Shown: piece after piece, positions 44,220 through 55,309 of the stretch
Layout of the letters: every line of letters begins with the position of its first letter
Position numbering within the stretch: the first letter of the stretch is position 1
Assembly: GCA_003586115.2 (NCBI GenBank)
Contig: QVOM02000042.1
Coordinates: forward strand, 73,351,472 to 73,415,471
Direction: 5' to 3'
Length of the DNA: 64,000 bases
From: Salvator merianae
Taxonomy: Eukaryota > Chordata > Lepidosauria > Squamata > Teiidae
Notes under the pieces: model-generated
What the model was told of the DNA's origin: nothing
The model's input: the letters and a program-made list of their open reading frames with translations, nothing else
Database searches by the model: none
Made by a program: the position numbers and the translations under genes

Positions 44220-45730
44220 GACAGGTAGAGCATTGCCAATAATGCTAGAGGAAATTAAACAAATATCAGGGCTTAAAATTAACCTGGGAAAATCAGAACT
44301 AATGCTTCTAAACATTCAACCATCAGAACAATTACAAACTTGAATAGCAATAGGATTAGCAATCCAGTAAAAGGAAAAAAAAGTATTAGGGGTAGCAATA
44401 CCAAAGAATTAAAATAGAAATCTTGATTGGAATTACAAACTAATGATATATGGCATATTGGAATTAAAAAAAACCATTATTAGGAAGAATTGCAATAGTG
44501 AAATCTTCTGTCAAAATTTATTGTTTCTTTATCAAGTTCTTCTTGTAGAACTTAAAAGAATATAAACAAAACTATAGAACTATTACTAAATCAATTTATA
44601 TTAAAAAGCAAGTGGAACAGATTAGCCAAAAAAAGAGAGAGAAAGAGAGAGAAACTCGGCATTAGGGGTGGGGGTTACCAAATTTATGATTATATTTTCA
44701 CTCTTTTAGAATAACAAACCTCCTTCATAGTCTTCATAGTACAAACACCAAGATGGTGGCATATGGAAATACAGGAGGAACTTAGACTAGGAAGTATTCC
44801 CCACATTAACAACTTGAAAAGAAACCAAATAGAGACAGATAACCCAATAATTATAGCTCAGGTAAGACCCTGTCAAAGAAAATTTCTTCCAGCCATGTCA
44901 TCCATGATAGAAATCAAAAATCATCCACAATTAAAATCAACTATACCTAGAGATAAAACTCAAACAATTAGGAATTAAAACTAGTCAGGATTGTAACACA
45001 TTTAATTTCCAATTGAAAAGACAGTTATTACAAGTGACATGTGCTCCAGGGCACCAACATTGGTTGACATATAATAACCTACAAAGGTTCTTATGGCCAA
45101 GGAGACTGTGGACATACTGAGGAGGCCTTTAAGTCCCTACAAATCAATTATGAGGCATGCAATAGTGACAAGAAAAGGAACATAAAAAATTTATATATAA
45201 AAAAAATTATAAGCTATTGATAGAACACCATTAAATTCATTAAAAGGGGCCTGGAATCTAGATACAGGGTGAGTATTAACAGAAGAATGATGGAACAAAC
45301 CAATAAATACAAAATAAAAATGTTGTACGTCAGAAACAAGGAAAGAAATTAGAACAAAAATATTGTACAGATGGTGTATTACCCCGGTGAGATTAGCTAG
45401 GATAGCTGGAACATAAATATCTCCTTGTTGGAGGGCATGTGGTCATTTATGTTGGGTCTGTTTACCAGTTAAAGGATTCTGGATGAAAATACAAACTGAA
45501 ATAAGACTATATATTGTCCTGAAGCCAGAAATTGCTTTATTCTATGACTTCACAGAGGTAAATTTTAATGTAAACCAAAGGCAACTGCTTAATTTCCTAA
45601 TATTTGCAGCTACAACACCAAACTGCATGAAGGTGAAAATATGCTGATAATTTATCTATTCAGGAATGGTACAGAGAATTATACTCAATAATGATAATTG
45701 AAATTATAATATCATAACAAAAGGCTATGC
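44220..45730 (+). pseudogene. L1/Tx1-type LINE ORF2 fragment, heavily decayed
   Basis: Plus-strand reading gives 'LPIMLEEIKQISGLKINLGK' then 'SELMLLNIQ' (44228-44320), the post-catalytic block of L1-type reverse transcriptases. Next come 'KKVLGVAIPKN', 'GWGLPNL' near 44670, 'EELRLGSIPHINNLKRNQIE' at 44770 and a C-terminal 'MVYYPGEI'-like segment near 45370. Stops and frame changes are frequent. The phrasing differs from the L1 at 17-24 kb, so it is a separate, older lineage. The catalytic FADD part is missing upstream (5' truncation). Confidence 0.72.
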
Positions 45731-46039
45731 AGGGTGCTAGACAAGAAAATAAAGCTTTTCAATTGTGGAAAACCTGTCTGGAAGGAATGAAAAACAAAAG
45801 AGACGTAGAGACCGCTGAAAAAGAATTTTTGCAAAAATGCATAGAAGTAGGAAAGATGACAAAGGGAAGAACATCTGGAAGGGACAGGGGAGGGGAGGGG
45901 AGGGAGAAACTGTATAGAAAGTGTAAACATCCATAATATGCATATTGATAATATAATAAGTGATGCAACATAAATTTTAAAAATGTACAGGAACTTAGTT
46001 TCCTTTACAGCTGTGTGCTTTTGCAGCTAACAGTGTGAA

Positions 46040-46245
46040 TCTTTTAAACCAATAGTGAGGGAACCATGATTTGCATACACAGGGTACAAGGTTCAATCCT
46101 CAGCAGCAGCAGATGAAAAAATATTAGGAAACTCCTTTCCAAAATGTTGGAGAGTTATTGTCACCAAATTTAGAAAATGTGGAACTCAAAATGTCAATGA
46201 TCAGATCTCAGTGTAGGGCAGCTTCCTATATACTCTTATTTCACG
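46040..46245 (+). mobile_element. tRNA-derived SINE
   Basis: An A-box-like 'AATAGTGAGGGAACCATGA' is followed by 'TTTGCATACACAGGGTACAA' and the B box GGTTCAATCC at 46090-46099. The SINE body ends in 'CAGTGTAGGGCAGCTTCCTA' at about 46210-46230, the 3' phrase common in squamate tRNA SINEs. Diverged. Confidence 0.7.
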
Positions 46246-48079
46246 CTTACCTACTACGTTTCCTTCCCCTGAGTGTATATCGTGGCATTTAGCATGCTAT
46301 ATTGCAGCCTGTATTGGATTCATCTGGAATGCCTATGGCACATGTGAAAAAATCCTGGCCAGCAAAAATGAAATAAGTATAAAATTTCTGTCTGGAGCTA
46401 TCCAAGGTGCTGAAGAGTCCTGGTTGCTTTTGTTTCTTTGTACCCATTACCCACCCTTTCTGATGTTTTGCTTCTCCTTACTTTGCTCCCGGAAGAATAG
46501 TTAAAAAAAAAAAAAAAAAGCAGCCATGCAACATCTTCCATTCAGACTTCTTAGGAACATGTTGGAAGTCCAATCAATTGATTTGTTCTGGAAATAAGTC
46601 ACAAATGATTTTTTTTCTTTTTTTGTGTGTGAGGTGTGCACTAAAGCACAGTGTGGAGATATGCAAGGTAAGGAAAATGAGGTTTAACCTGCCAAATCAA
46701 ACTACCTCAGGCTTGGTTTGAACTGGAACGGAGTCAGCTGTCCCACATTTCTTTGCTGCTGCCACCTGCCTTGACTGATGGTGGCAAAGACACTTTACTC
46801 TTGCATCCTGAACCAGCTGATGAAGTCTAGAAGGAGAAGTAGTGGGTAAGACAGTCCAGAACTGCTGTGCACCGCTCTGTTGTGTTCTTTTATTGTAAAG
46901 TCTGACACATGTAGTAACTTTATCTTCTGTCAGATTAGATCACAGAGAGTTGCCTTGTGTGTTGGACTTCCAAGGAACCTGATGTATACATGAACAGTAG
47001 TTCCAGGCTGTTGCAACTAGCTCCTCCCTCTTTACCAAGCCTCAGCCAGTGCAGGACTGGGGGTGGTGGAGTCTGCCATTTTGGGTGCCTTCCAAACCAC
47101 CAAACCAATTTGTCTAACCAGTTTGGGGATAGATTGCTCCTTGCTGTCCATTCTATCTCCTGGATCTATGCACTGCAAAACTGTGCCTGATTGGGTTGGG
47201 TCACCATGTACCCAAAGCATACAATGCACATCACTACCATCTTTACCTAGAGCAAAGATTAACAATAGGCAACACAGCAACAAGAATGGCATTGAGACAT
47301 TATTTCTGTGAAAATGACTTTGGGACAGAAATGCCTTTGTATCTGAGAGTTGTGTTTTACTGTCTGTCCTCTATGAACAATCTGTAACAATCTGATCTTA
47401 TAGAAAGTAGCATAAAAATACTTCTATGTTACATAGTTGTTGGAAAATATCTTGGGAAATAAATGCCAGAACATATTTTTATACATGTATATCTCAATAA
47501 TTTTTTGAACACTTTATTAATCTATCCTAAATAAAATATTACACAACTCAACAATTTTCAATTTTTCCATGGGGGGAGGACCAAAGCAAAACAAATTCTT
47601 TTCCCGAACCAGTTCTTTCCCTAATTTTTCCATCTCCCCATTTCGCCTAGAGTTCCACACTGATTCAATTCACATCTAATTAACAGAAGTAGACTTCACA
47701 CTGGTCCAGGACTTCAGCATTGCTGAGCCCCACCTGCCCTCATTACCATTGTCACTGTCTCTGAAGTGGGATCCACATGGTGCCTTTGTTTTGCTATGAA
47801 TGTGCCATAAGGGGACAGGACATGATGCACTGGGTGTACTAGATGAGGGCACGGTCTTCATTGGTGCACACTCATCCAGCCACTATAGTATCAAAAGTAC
47901 TCTTTAGAGTGCTTGAATGGGAAAGCAGTAGCAAGAGCATTGACAAAAATTCTGTTGTTCTCATCAGAGATTCTACCTGTGCTTTGTCACCAGCACTGCT
48001 TGATGAGACTTTCCTGCATAGATATATTGTATTAAACATTGAAGATCAATTATGAATGTAAACTGAGTTTGTAATTTTG
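46246..48079. other. Non-coding stretch, nothing recognised
   Basis: An A run at 46503-46519 is the only simple feature. No gene. Confidence 0.35.
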
Positions 48080-48464
48080 GGATCTCCTAAGCCAATGGCC
48101 TCCTTCATGGATCCACATGGTGGTGGGGCTTGTGCATCTCAATAAATCTATGAGTTACACCATGCAGGGCAAGCTGGACAGATCATAGTGGAGAACTCAC
48201 GCCAAAGGTGATGCCCTGGAGAAGGAAATACCAAACCGCTTCATTATCCTTGCCAAGAAAAACACTATAGGAAAAATGATATGACACTGGAAAATGAACC
48301 CTCCAGGTCAGATATTCAAAACAATACTGGGGAAGAAAGGAGGGGACAAGTAAAAGTACCTCCAGAACAAGTGAAGTAGCAGGGCCAAAACCAAAAGGAC
48401 ACTAAGCTGTGGATGTGTCTGGTGGTGAATTGGAAGTTGAATGCTGTAAACAACAATATTGCAT

Positions 48465-50150
48465 GTACTATTGCATGGAATGTAAGATCTATGAACCAAA
48501 ACAAGCTGGATGTAGTCAAACACAAGAGTTCAAGACTAAACATTGAGATCTTGGAAGTCAGTTAGGCAAAAATCCCTCAGAAGGAATGAGATAGCCTTCA
48601 TTGTCAATAAAAGGGTGGGAAAAGTAGTACTTGGTTGCAATCTTATAATGATAGAATTATTTCCATTTGAATCCAAGGCAAATTGCTCAACATCACAGTA
48701 ATCCAAGTCTATGCTCCAACCACTGATGCCAAAGAAGATGAAGTTGGCCAGTTCTATGAAGATGTGTAACACCTTCTAGAACACACACACACACACACAC
48801 ACACACATGTCATTTTCATCTTAGAGACTGAAGTGCTAAAATAGGAAATCAAAAGATAACTGGAATAGCCTTGGAGTACGAAATGAAGCAGGCCAGAGAC
48901 TAAGAGTTTTGTCAAAATAACTCATAGAATTATCGATCATAGAAACACTCTTTTCCAACAACCCAAAAGGTGACTCTACACATGGACATCACCAAATGGT
49001 CAACACCAAAATCAGATTGTTTATATACTTTGCAGCTGAAGATGGAGAAGGTCTATAGAGACCATAAAAACATGACCTGGAGATGATTGTGGCTCAGACC
49101 ATGAACTCCTTATTGCAAAATTCAGATTTAAATCAAAGAAAATAGGGAAAACCACTACAGCACACATTAAAGAATTTGCAGTTGAGGTGATGAATAGATT
49201 TAAGGAATTATATCTGATAGACAGAGAGGTTGAAGAACTATGGACAGAGTTTTATGACATTGTACAGGAGCAGCAATAAAAAATCCCAAAGAAAAAGATG
49301 AGCAAGAAGACTAAATGGCTGTCTGATGAGGTTTTACAAATAGTGGAGGAAAGAAAGTGAAAGACGTACCCAACTGCATGAGGAATTGCAAGGAGAGATA
49401 AGAAGGCCCTCTTAAATGAGCTATGCAAAGAAATAGAAGAAAACAATAGAATGGGAAAGAAAAGAGATCTCTTCAAGGAAACTGGAGATGTCAAGAGAAT
49501 GTATTATGCAAAATGGGCATGATTAAAGACAAAAAAAAATGTTAGAGACCTAACAGAAACAGAAAATAGAAAGAAGTGGGAAAAATACACAGAAGAATCA
49601 TATAAATAAGATTTTAAGACCACAAATAACCATGAAGGTGTGATCACCAACTGGAGCCAGACATCCTGAAGAGTGAAGTCCAGACTGAGAAAGAAGTGTG
49701 ACAAGGCTGTATATCATCAACCTATTTGTTTAATTTAAATGCAGAGTACATCATGCAAAATGCTGGACTGGACAAATCAGAAGCTGGAATTAAGATTGCT
49801 GGAAGAAATATCTACAACTTGAGATACACAGGCAATACCACTCTGATGGCAGAAAGTAAAGAGAAACTAAAGAGCCTCTTGATGATAGTGAAACAAAAGA
49901 GTGCAAAAGCTGACTTGAATCTCAACATTAAAAATAATCATGGCATCCAGCCCTATCACTCCTTGGCAAATAGAGGGGGAAGAAATGGAAGCAGTATCAG
50001 CCATGAAATTAAAAGGCACTTGCTCCTTGAGAGGAAAGCTATGGCAAAGATGGACAGCATATTGAGAAGCAGAGACATCACCTTGACAACAAATGTCCGT
50101 ATAGTTAAAGCTATGATTTTTCTAGTAGTAATGTATGGCTGTGAGAGATG
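48465..50150 (+). pseudogene. BovB endonuclease-reverse transcriptase remnant
   Basis: The endonuclease start 'TIAWNVRSMNQNKLDVVKHK' is at about 48470-48530, then 'KLLNITVIQVYAPTTDAKED' (48680-48740). The linker reads 'DKKALLNELCKEIEENNRMG'-like near 49395-49455. Around 49660-49720 the text jumps from 'TNWSQTS' / 'KSEVQTEKE' to 'QGCISSTYLFNLNAEYIMQN', so the segment holding the NYRxI and first catalytic Asp motifs is deleted. 'NLRYTGNTTLMAESKEKLK' (about 49816-49870) carries YTGN where YADD is expected; both catalytic Asp residues are lost. The last readable part is 'VVMYGCER' at 50150. Dead copy. Confidence 0.87.
48781..48807 (+). repeat. (AC)n microsatellite within BovB
   Basis: About 13 AC units that replace the endonuclease segment following 'QFYEDV'. 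Confidence 0.95.
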
Positions 50151-50660
50151 AACCTTAAGGAAGGCTGAGTGCCCAAGAATCAATACTTTCAAATTGTGGT
50201 GCTGGAGAAAACTCCTCAGTGCCTCGGACTGCAGGAAGAGCAAATCAGACAATATTAAAGGAAATCAACCCTGGCTGGTAGGACTAATACTGAAGCAGAA
50301 ATTCAAATACTTTGGTCATGTAATGAGAAATCAGGACTCGTTAGGAAAATCCCTGATGCTGGAAAAGGTGGAAGGCAAATTAAGGGAATGACAGATGTTA
50401 AAATTGTTAGATAGTGTTAGGGAGGCAACAAGCATGATCTTGGACAGATTCTGGGACATAGTGGAAGCCAGACAGGCCTGGCGTGCTGTGGTCCATGGGG
50501 TCACAAAGTAACTAAACAAAACCAAAGGCATCCTGCCAGCCATCTAGTGACATCAACCTGTTAGTGATCCTGCTACATCTTCTAACATGGCAAGGACATT
50601 ATCAAGCATCTGACTGTTCCCTATACACTGTGCACAATGCGTTAAAAAGTTTGTGAAGTC

Positions 50661-51466
50661 TTAGGGTGTGATCACACTGGCCCCATTTTGGTCGAATGTC
50701 CTCGAGTATGCGGGTTTACTTGAGGCGACAGCTAAATATCCTCGTACACATTTACCCCCAAGTACTCGAGCCCACACGCGCACCTTACTGTCATACTGTC
50801 ATACTGTCTTCCGCAGGCCAATTAAGTTCCGCCTCAGTTTCCTTAGCAACTGATGCTCTGCTCTGATAGGTCCGCTGATGGCGGTGACGTCCTTGGACGT
50901 CCTTGGACGTCCTTGACTGGGGAGGGGAGGGAACCGCGAATGTTTTTTTCTCTCCCCGTCCTGCCGCCTTGTCCTGTTTCCCCCCGCCGGGTCTCACACT
51001 TGGGAGGGGATGATCTTGGGGGTTGCAAAAGGGATGGGGCCGAAGGAATGGCTGCGCTCTCTTTATAGCACGTTCTTCTTCTCCCCGTGCCGTGCATAGC
51101 CATATAATACCGCCGAAGTATCGGTGGAAAGAACAATGGGAGCAGACGGCTGCAACACAAAAGGGGGCGTGGGATGCACAGGAACGCACGTACACGAGGG
51201 TGCGGGTAAGGAGGAACTCACCCAATCACATTTCCTCCAGCATTTTCATCCTGCCCAACTTTTTTCTAATCCACATACTCTATACACGCCTGCCAAGATT
51301 TGAAAAGAAAAGTCGCTCCGAGAGTTAAAAGAAAGTGTCTGCGGAAAAGTCGCGGCCACGAGCCCTCGAGGCGATGCAAACACGACTTAAAGGGTAGGCT
51401 TTGTGGAAGCCCCACCTTCTGTGCGATGGGAAGCCGACCCTTATAGCCCGTCTGATCACACCCTTA
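50661..51466. mobile_element. PIF/Harbinger-like MITE, 800 bp, TTA target duplication
   Basis: The element spans 50664-51463, flanked by TTA (50661-50663, 51464-51466). The left end GGGTGTGATCACAC is matched by the right end GTCTGATCACACCC, 14-bp repeats with one mismatch. Subterminal 'CCTCGAGTATGCGG' and 'CCCTCGAGGCGATG' are partly symmetric. The interior is CpG-rich with three tandem GTCCTTGGAC units at 50889-50915. Non-coding. Confidence 0.85.
50889..50918 (+). repeat. Tandem GTCCTTGGAC repeat
   Basis: Three consecutive 10-base units, each an imperfect palindrome (GTCC..GGAC), inside the Harbinger-like MITE. Confidence 0.9.
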
Positions 51467-53805
51467 CTCTACATTCAAACAAATCTTATTTTTAAAAGCA
51501 TGGTTTTTAATTTACAGACCTTTTGAGAATAACAAGGAAATATGAAAGACAGTATACTATATCAAGTGGCAGTAAAACTTATTGAGAGAGTTCTTTCTGG
51601 AAGACTAGAGTATTTATAGATACACAGAATGGCATTGCAGGGATTTGCTTTTGTAACCTTTGGCTTGTTCTGCGGTGGCTAGTGCTGCTAAAAGATTTAT
51701 CCCTTGGTTTGATGCTGAGATGCTGCTTCCTCATACAAATTGTGCAATGCTGGTTGCTTGAAAAGAGAACAAATGCAATCCTTCACAATAAAGCAAATCT
51801 GTAGAATTGAACTTAGTGGGCCTGTAGAAGAATCACAGTAGTTTGATAGCAGCAGAACTCTGAGTAGTACAGTCATCCTTCAGACTGCAAAAGGAATGAC
51901 TTTGTTTACTACAGCCTATCCCTCTTTCTCCTCTCTCTCTCTTTCTCTCCTAAAATGTTCTCTTATCTCTGGGATAACCAATAAGGTACCCTCTCCAAAA
52001 TTTTTGAGTTCCACCTTCCCAAGTCCAATGGATAGGGAAAATGGGAGATAAAACCCACAATGCCTGGATGGCATCCATGTTCTTGAATTTTGTTTTCTTT
52101 ACATATTATGTTCCTGCATCTGTTGATGAGCCTCCATCAATGGTCCAGTGAAAGGAAAGAACACAGGAACAGAGGAAGGGGATGTTAAATAAGTAATAGA
52201 AATGTTTCCATGCTTGGTTATCAGTGGTTGGTTTACCAAAGGACCCTGTTTCTTAGAGTGGGGTAGACTGCTTCGGAGAAGTTCAACAGAGCAGATTCTG
52301 ATTACATTCATATCAGAGGCAGAGTGCACCTGACAGTTTCTGGGCTTTTTGTAAGCCTCAAGGTGGCCACTCTCCAGGCTTGAGGACTAGAAGCTTGGTT
52401 TGGTCTAGCAAGGTCTTCAGATCATCTCACATTCCTTAGGTTTTGTCAAAGCTAAAATAAGAAACAAGTAAATGAAATGTTATTGTTTTTCCTCTCCAAA
52501 CAAAAATGTTTTCAGTTATGTATTTTTTGCAGCTAGATTTTCTGGGGGACTCATTTGTTTTGCAGCTATGGATGAGGATCCATGGGGGAGGAAGAAGGTC
52601 TTTGGGGAAAACTTTGGGGGAAACGTCTGTTGGAAAGCTTCTCTTTGGTCTCCCTACATTGTATTTTGATTAAAGGATGGCTTCCAACTGGCTCCTTGTT
52701 CCTCCTCTACCATTATTGCAGAAGTGTTCCTTGAGTGAAATCAATAATAAACAGGACATCACCTGCCCTCATCCTCACTATCTACAAGGAGGAAAAAGAA
52801 GTTTAGGAGGAAGAAGAGGAGAAAGAAAGAGAGGGAGAGGGAGACAGAGGGAAAGGATCTGGAAATAGTTTTTAAACACTATGTTCTTATCATGATCAGA
52901 TTGATTGCGGATATTTTCAGGGTAAACAGAACTCAATTGGGATACTTGAATGGTTCTGCTGCCCCTATCTCCTCTTTCTCTAGCCAGCTGCAACGCTTGC
53001 TGTTTGGGGTACAGACAAAAGGAAGGGAAAAGGAGAAGAAAATAGCATATTTTGATGGAAAGTCTACTAAAACTACTCTACAAGCTTCAATTCCATTTAA
53101 TAAAAATCCATCTGAGATGGATCTGGAAAGTGTTCATTCCAGTTGATCCATTTAGCAATGATGCCAACAGAAGTTCCTTTATCTTAAGTCAATTTGTTGC
53201 CAAAAGTTTAGCATAGACTTTTGGATGCCAACACTGTTCCTCCCTCCCCACCAAGAATCCCAAGCTGTTGTTGGACAAACAACATCTCACAGTGCTAAAG
53301 GGCAATGGATATAACTTTGTGTTTTGACAGCTTCAGTGGAGAGCACAAGTCCTCATATATATATATATCTCACAGGAATATATATATATATTCCTGCCTT
53401 GTGCTACAAGTTCTTGAGGAAGAGAGGAGGAGGATTAATCTAAGACAAATAGTGTTTGCAGAATATTACCACTGTGGAAAAATGTGATGCTAACAAGAAA
53501 AGAAGGCAGCATCCCCACAGCCCCCCCAAAGGTCACTTGCACAATTCCATTGCTGGCCAGGAAGTATAGAGTGCACATGCCCAGTAACTCCCACCCTTCT
53601 AGTCCTCAAGGCTGCATAACCAAAGTTTCACATCCATGACATTTCTGCCTGGTGTGATTAAGCAATCGACAGGAAATGCTCATGGATTTCAACCATTTTG
53701 TATCCAATGCTAAATCAAGTTGGGAAGAAAATAGTGCAATAAATCATCCTCACTATTGTTGTTTCTCCAGTGAAGTAGGGTGGCAGCAAGGACAGAAGAG
53801 GACTC
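51467..53805. other. Non-coding stretch with a (TA)n pair
   Basis: At 53357-53391 two TA runs face each other around TCTCACAGGA. Purine-rich sequence is at 52790-52860. No gene or element boundary is recognised. Confidence 0.4.
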
Positions 53806-54455
53806 TAAGGGCCTGTTTGCACTTACAACGGTATAACAGTATAACTAGCACTGTTCGGGCTGGTAGGGTTCGGGTACAGAGAGAGGTCTTCACACCTGTC
53901 AGTGCTGGAACCCTCCGCAAGCCAACCAGCACTGGACACAGTGCGAATAGGAGCATACTAGTTCAGTAGCTGTGTTTGAACCTAGAGGGTCTGTGTTCAA
54001 ACTTAGAGGGTCTGTGTTTGAACCCAGAGGGTCTGTGTTTGAGCGTAGAGGGTCTGTGTTCGAACATAGAGGGTCTGTGTTTGAACTTAGAGGGTCTGTG
54101 TTCGAACCCAGAGGGTCTGTGTTCAAACCTGTGTCTGAAAAGGCCACCAGGGTCCGGACCCCAAGGTCCGAACCAGGTTGCAAACTGGCAGACTGCGCCT
54201 GCACGGCCCCGCCAGCCCCGCCCCGACGCCATTTTGAATCTGGAAATGGTGCGAACGCACCTTCCCTGATCCTCATCTGATCGTGCAGGTCGGGTTGGAG
54301 ACTACAAATTAGTTGACCACAGCTGGTTGGATTCAGGTAAGCATCAGGTGGGCTTTGGTAGATTTCGGGTCAGCTGGGGCTGTTTGCAAGTGCGGATCCT
54401 GCATTCTAGCATGCGTCCTGAAATATACCACTTGCTAAGTGCGAACAGGCCCTAA
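53806..54455. mobile_element. Harbinger-like MITE, 644 bp, TAA target duplication
   Basis: The element spans 53809-54452, flanked by TAA (53806-53808, 54453-54455). The ends GGGCCTGTTTGCACTTA and TAAGTGCGAACAGGCCC are a 17-bp inverted repeat with one mismatch. The interior carries a 21-bp tandem array (53975-54121), 'GCCATTTTGAATC' and subterminal 'GTGCGAA' boxes. It shares its terminus with the copies at 14729 and 29395, yet most of its interior differs. Confidence 0.9.
53975..54121 (+). repeat. 21-bp tandem array, seven units
   Basis: The unit is TTTGAACCTAGAGGGTCTGT plus G, repeated seven times over 147 bases. Variation concentrates in positions 3-10 (TTCGAACATA, TTTGAGCGTA and so on), while AGAGGGTCTGTG is constant. 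Because 21 is a multiple of 3, both strands stay open in several frames and give heptapeptide repeats. These are by-products of the period, not genes. Confidence 0.96.
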
Positions 54456-54941
54456 CTCTCAAAAAGCCAGAGTCATTCTCTAACATTTCCCAGCAGGGAC
54501 AGTTTTCCCATCCTTGGAACTGGCTGTAGCCTGGCTGGGGGTGGTGATATGTGGTTACCACATTCTGGAGGCCCTTTCCATACAGCCTTTCAATGGCCAT
54601 CCAGATGCAGCCTAAGACTATCTTTTCTTCACCAGTTTTTATTGATTTCTAACAACATACACGAACATTCTATCCATGGCTTTATATTTCCTTACATGCT
54701 TTTAGTACATTATTTCCAAAAAAAATGTGATACCACTTCATATATCACCTATACCCAGGATTACTTAAAGGATTATGTTGTATTATTAAGCTACGCTTGT
54801 TCTAAGGGAAGTGGAAACTAGATGAAAACTTCATAACATGTTTACAAAGGATTCTAGAAATTTCAGTGGTTGTCTTCTCCTAAGCAAGAACTTTTTTTAA
54901 AAAATGTATATGGTATATAAATAGCTTAATGATGGAGTATG
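54456..54941. other. Non-coding stretch, nothing recognised
   Basis: No supported feature. Confidence 0.35.
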
Positions 54942-55309
54942 TTTGTGAATAGCGATGTGCAAAATTTGATTTGCATTCACAACTTTGATCAAATATTTTA
55001 CATTCATGGACATTCACATCAAAATGAAAATGTGGTTTTTCTCATTTACAAAACTTCAATCAAAGAGAGGAGGAGGGGAAAGAGAAGCTTGCAAAAAAAA
55101 TTGATCAAATGTTCATGTTTTCACTGTGGTTTTGCCCTTGAAAAGGGTTTTTCAATGGGAAAAATGTTATTTTTATTTGTAAAAAGTTGCGAACACAAAT
55201 GTGAAACCTTTGCCTTTTGATGCAATGATTCAATGACAAAGCAAAAAAAAAATGCTTAGAGAGCAAAACAAATGTGTGAATTTCATTTGTGCACATCCCT
55301 ATTTGTGAA
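54942..55309. mobile_element. hAT-type MITE with exact 8-bp duplication TTTGTGAA
   Basis: The element 54950-55301 (352 bp) is flanked by TTTGTGAA on both sides (54942-54949, 55302-55309). The ends TAGCGATGTGCAAAATTTGA and TTTCATTTGTGCACATCCCTA are an imperfect inverted repeat. Its length is nearly the same as the 31.66 kb copy. Interior phrases 'TTTTGCCCTTGAAAAGGG' and 'GCAAAAAAAA' are AT-rich. Non-coding. Confidence 0.9.

Larger units (their letters stand above)
48080..50517 (+). mobile_element. RTE-BovB LINE, internally deleted
   Basis: The 3' end reads 'CGTGCTGTGGTCCATGGGGT' then 'CACAAAGTAACTAAACAA', the characteristic BovB terminus. The 5' part has 'CTGGAGAAGGAAATACCAAA' and 'CCTTGCCAAGAAAA', also BovB-like. 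Endonuclease and reverse transcriptase remnants lie between. The unit is about 2.4 kb against about 3.2 kb for a full element, because the middle of the reverse transcriptase is missing and the endonuclease is shortened. An (AC)n run sits inside it at 48781-48807. Confidence 0.88.

Noticed and set aside
46090..46099. Functional tRNA gene
   Set aside because: The B box is present, but no cloverleaf arms or discriminator can be formed. It fits a SINE.
50791..51225. 144-codon minus-strand open frame
   Set aside because: It lies wholly within the CpG-rich Harbinger-like MITE and crosses the GTCCTTGGAC repeat. No transposase or Myb-like motif.
53975..54121. CRISPR-like array
   Set aside because: Units are directly tandem, with no unique spacers, in vertebrate DNA inside a MITE.
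53899..54280. Overlapping open frames on both strands with heptapeptide repeats
   Set aside because: They result from the 21-bp tandem array, whose period is a multiple of three. All frames are repeat-driven.
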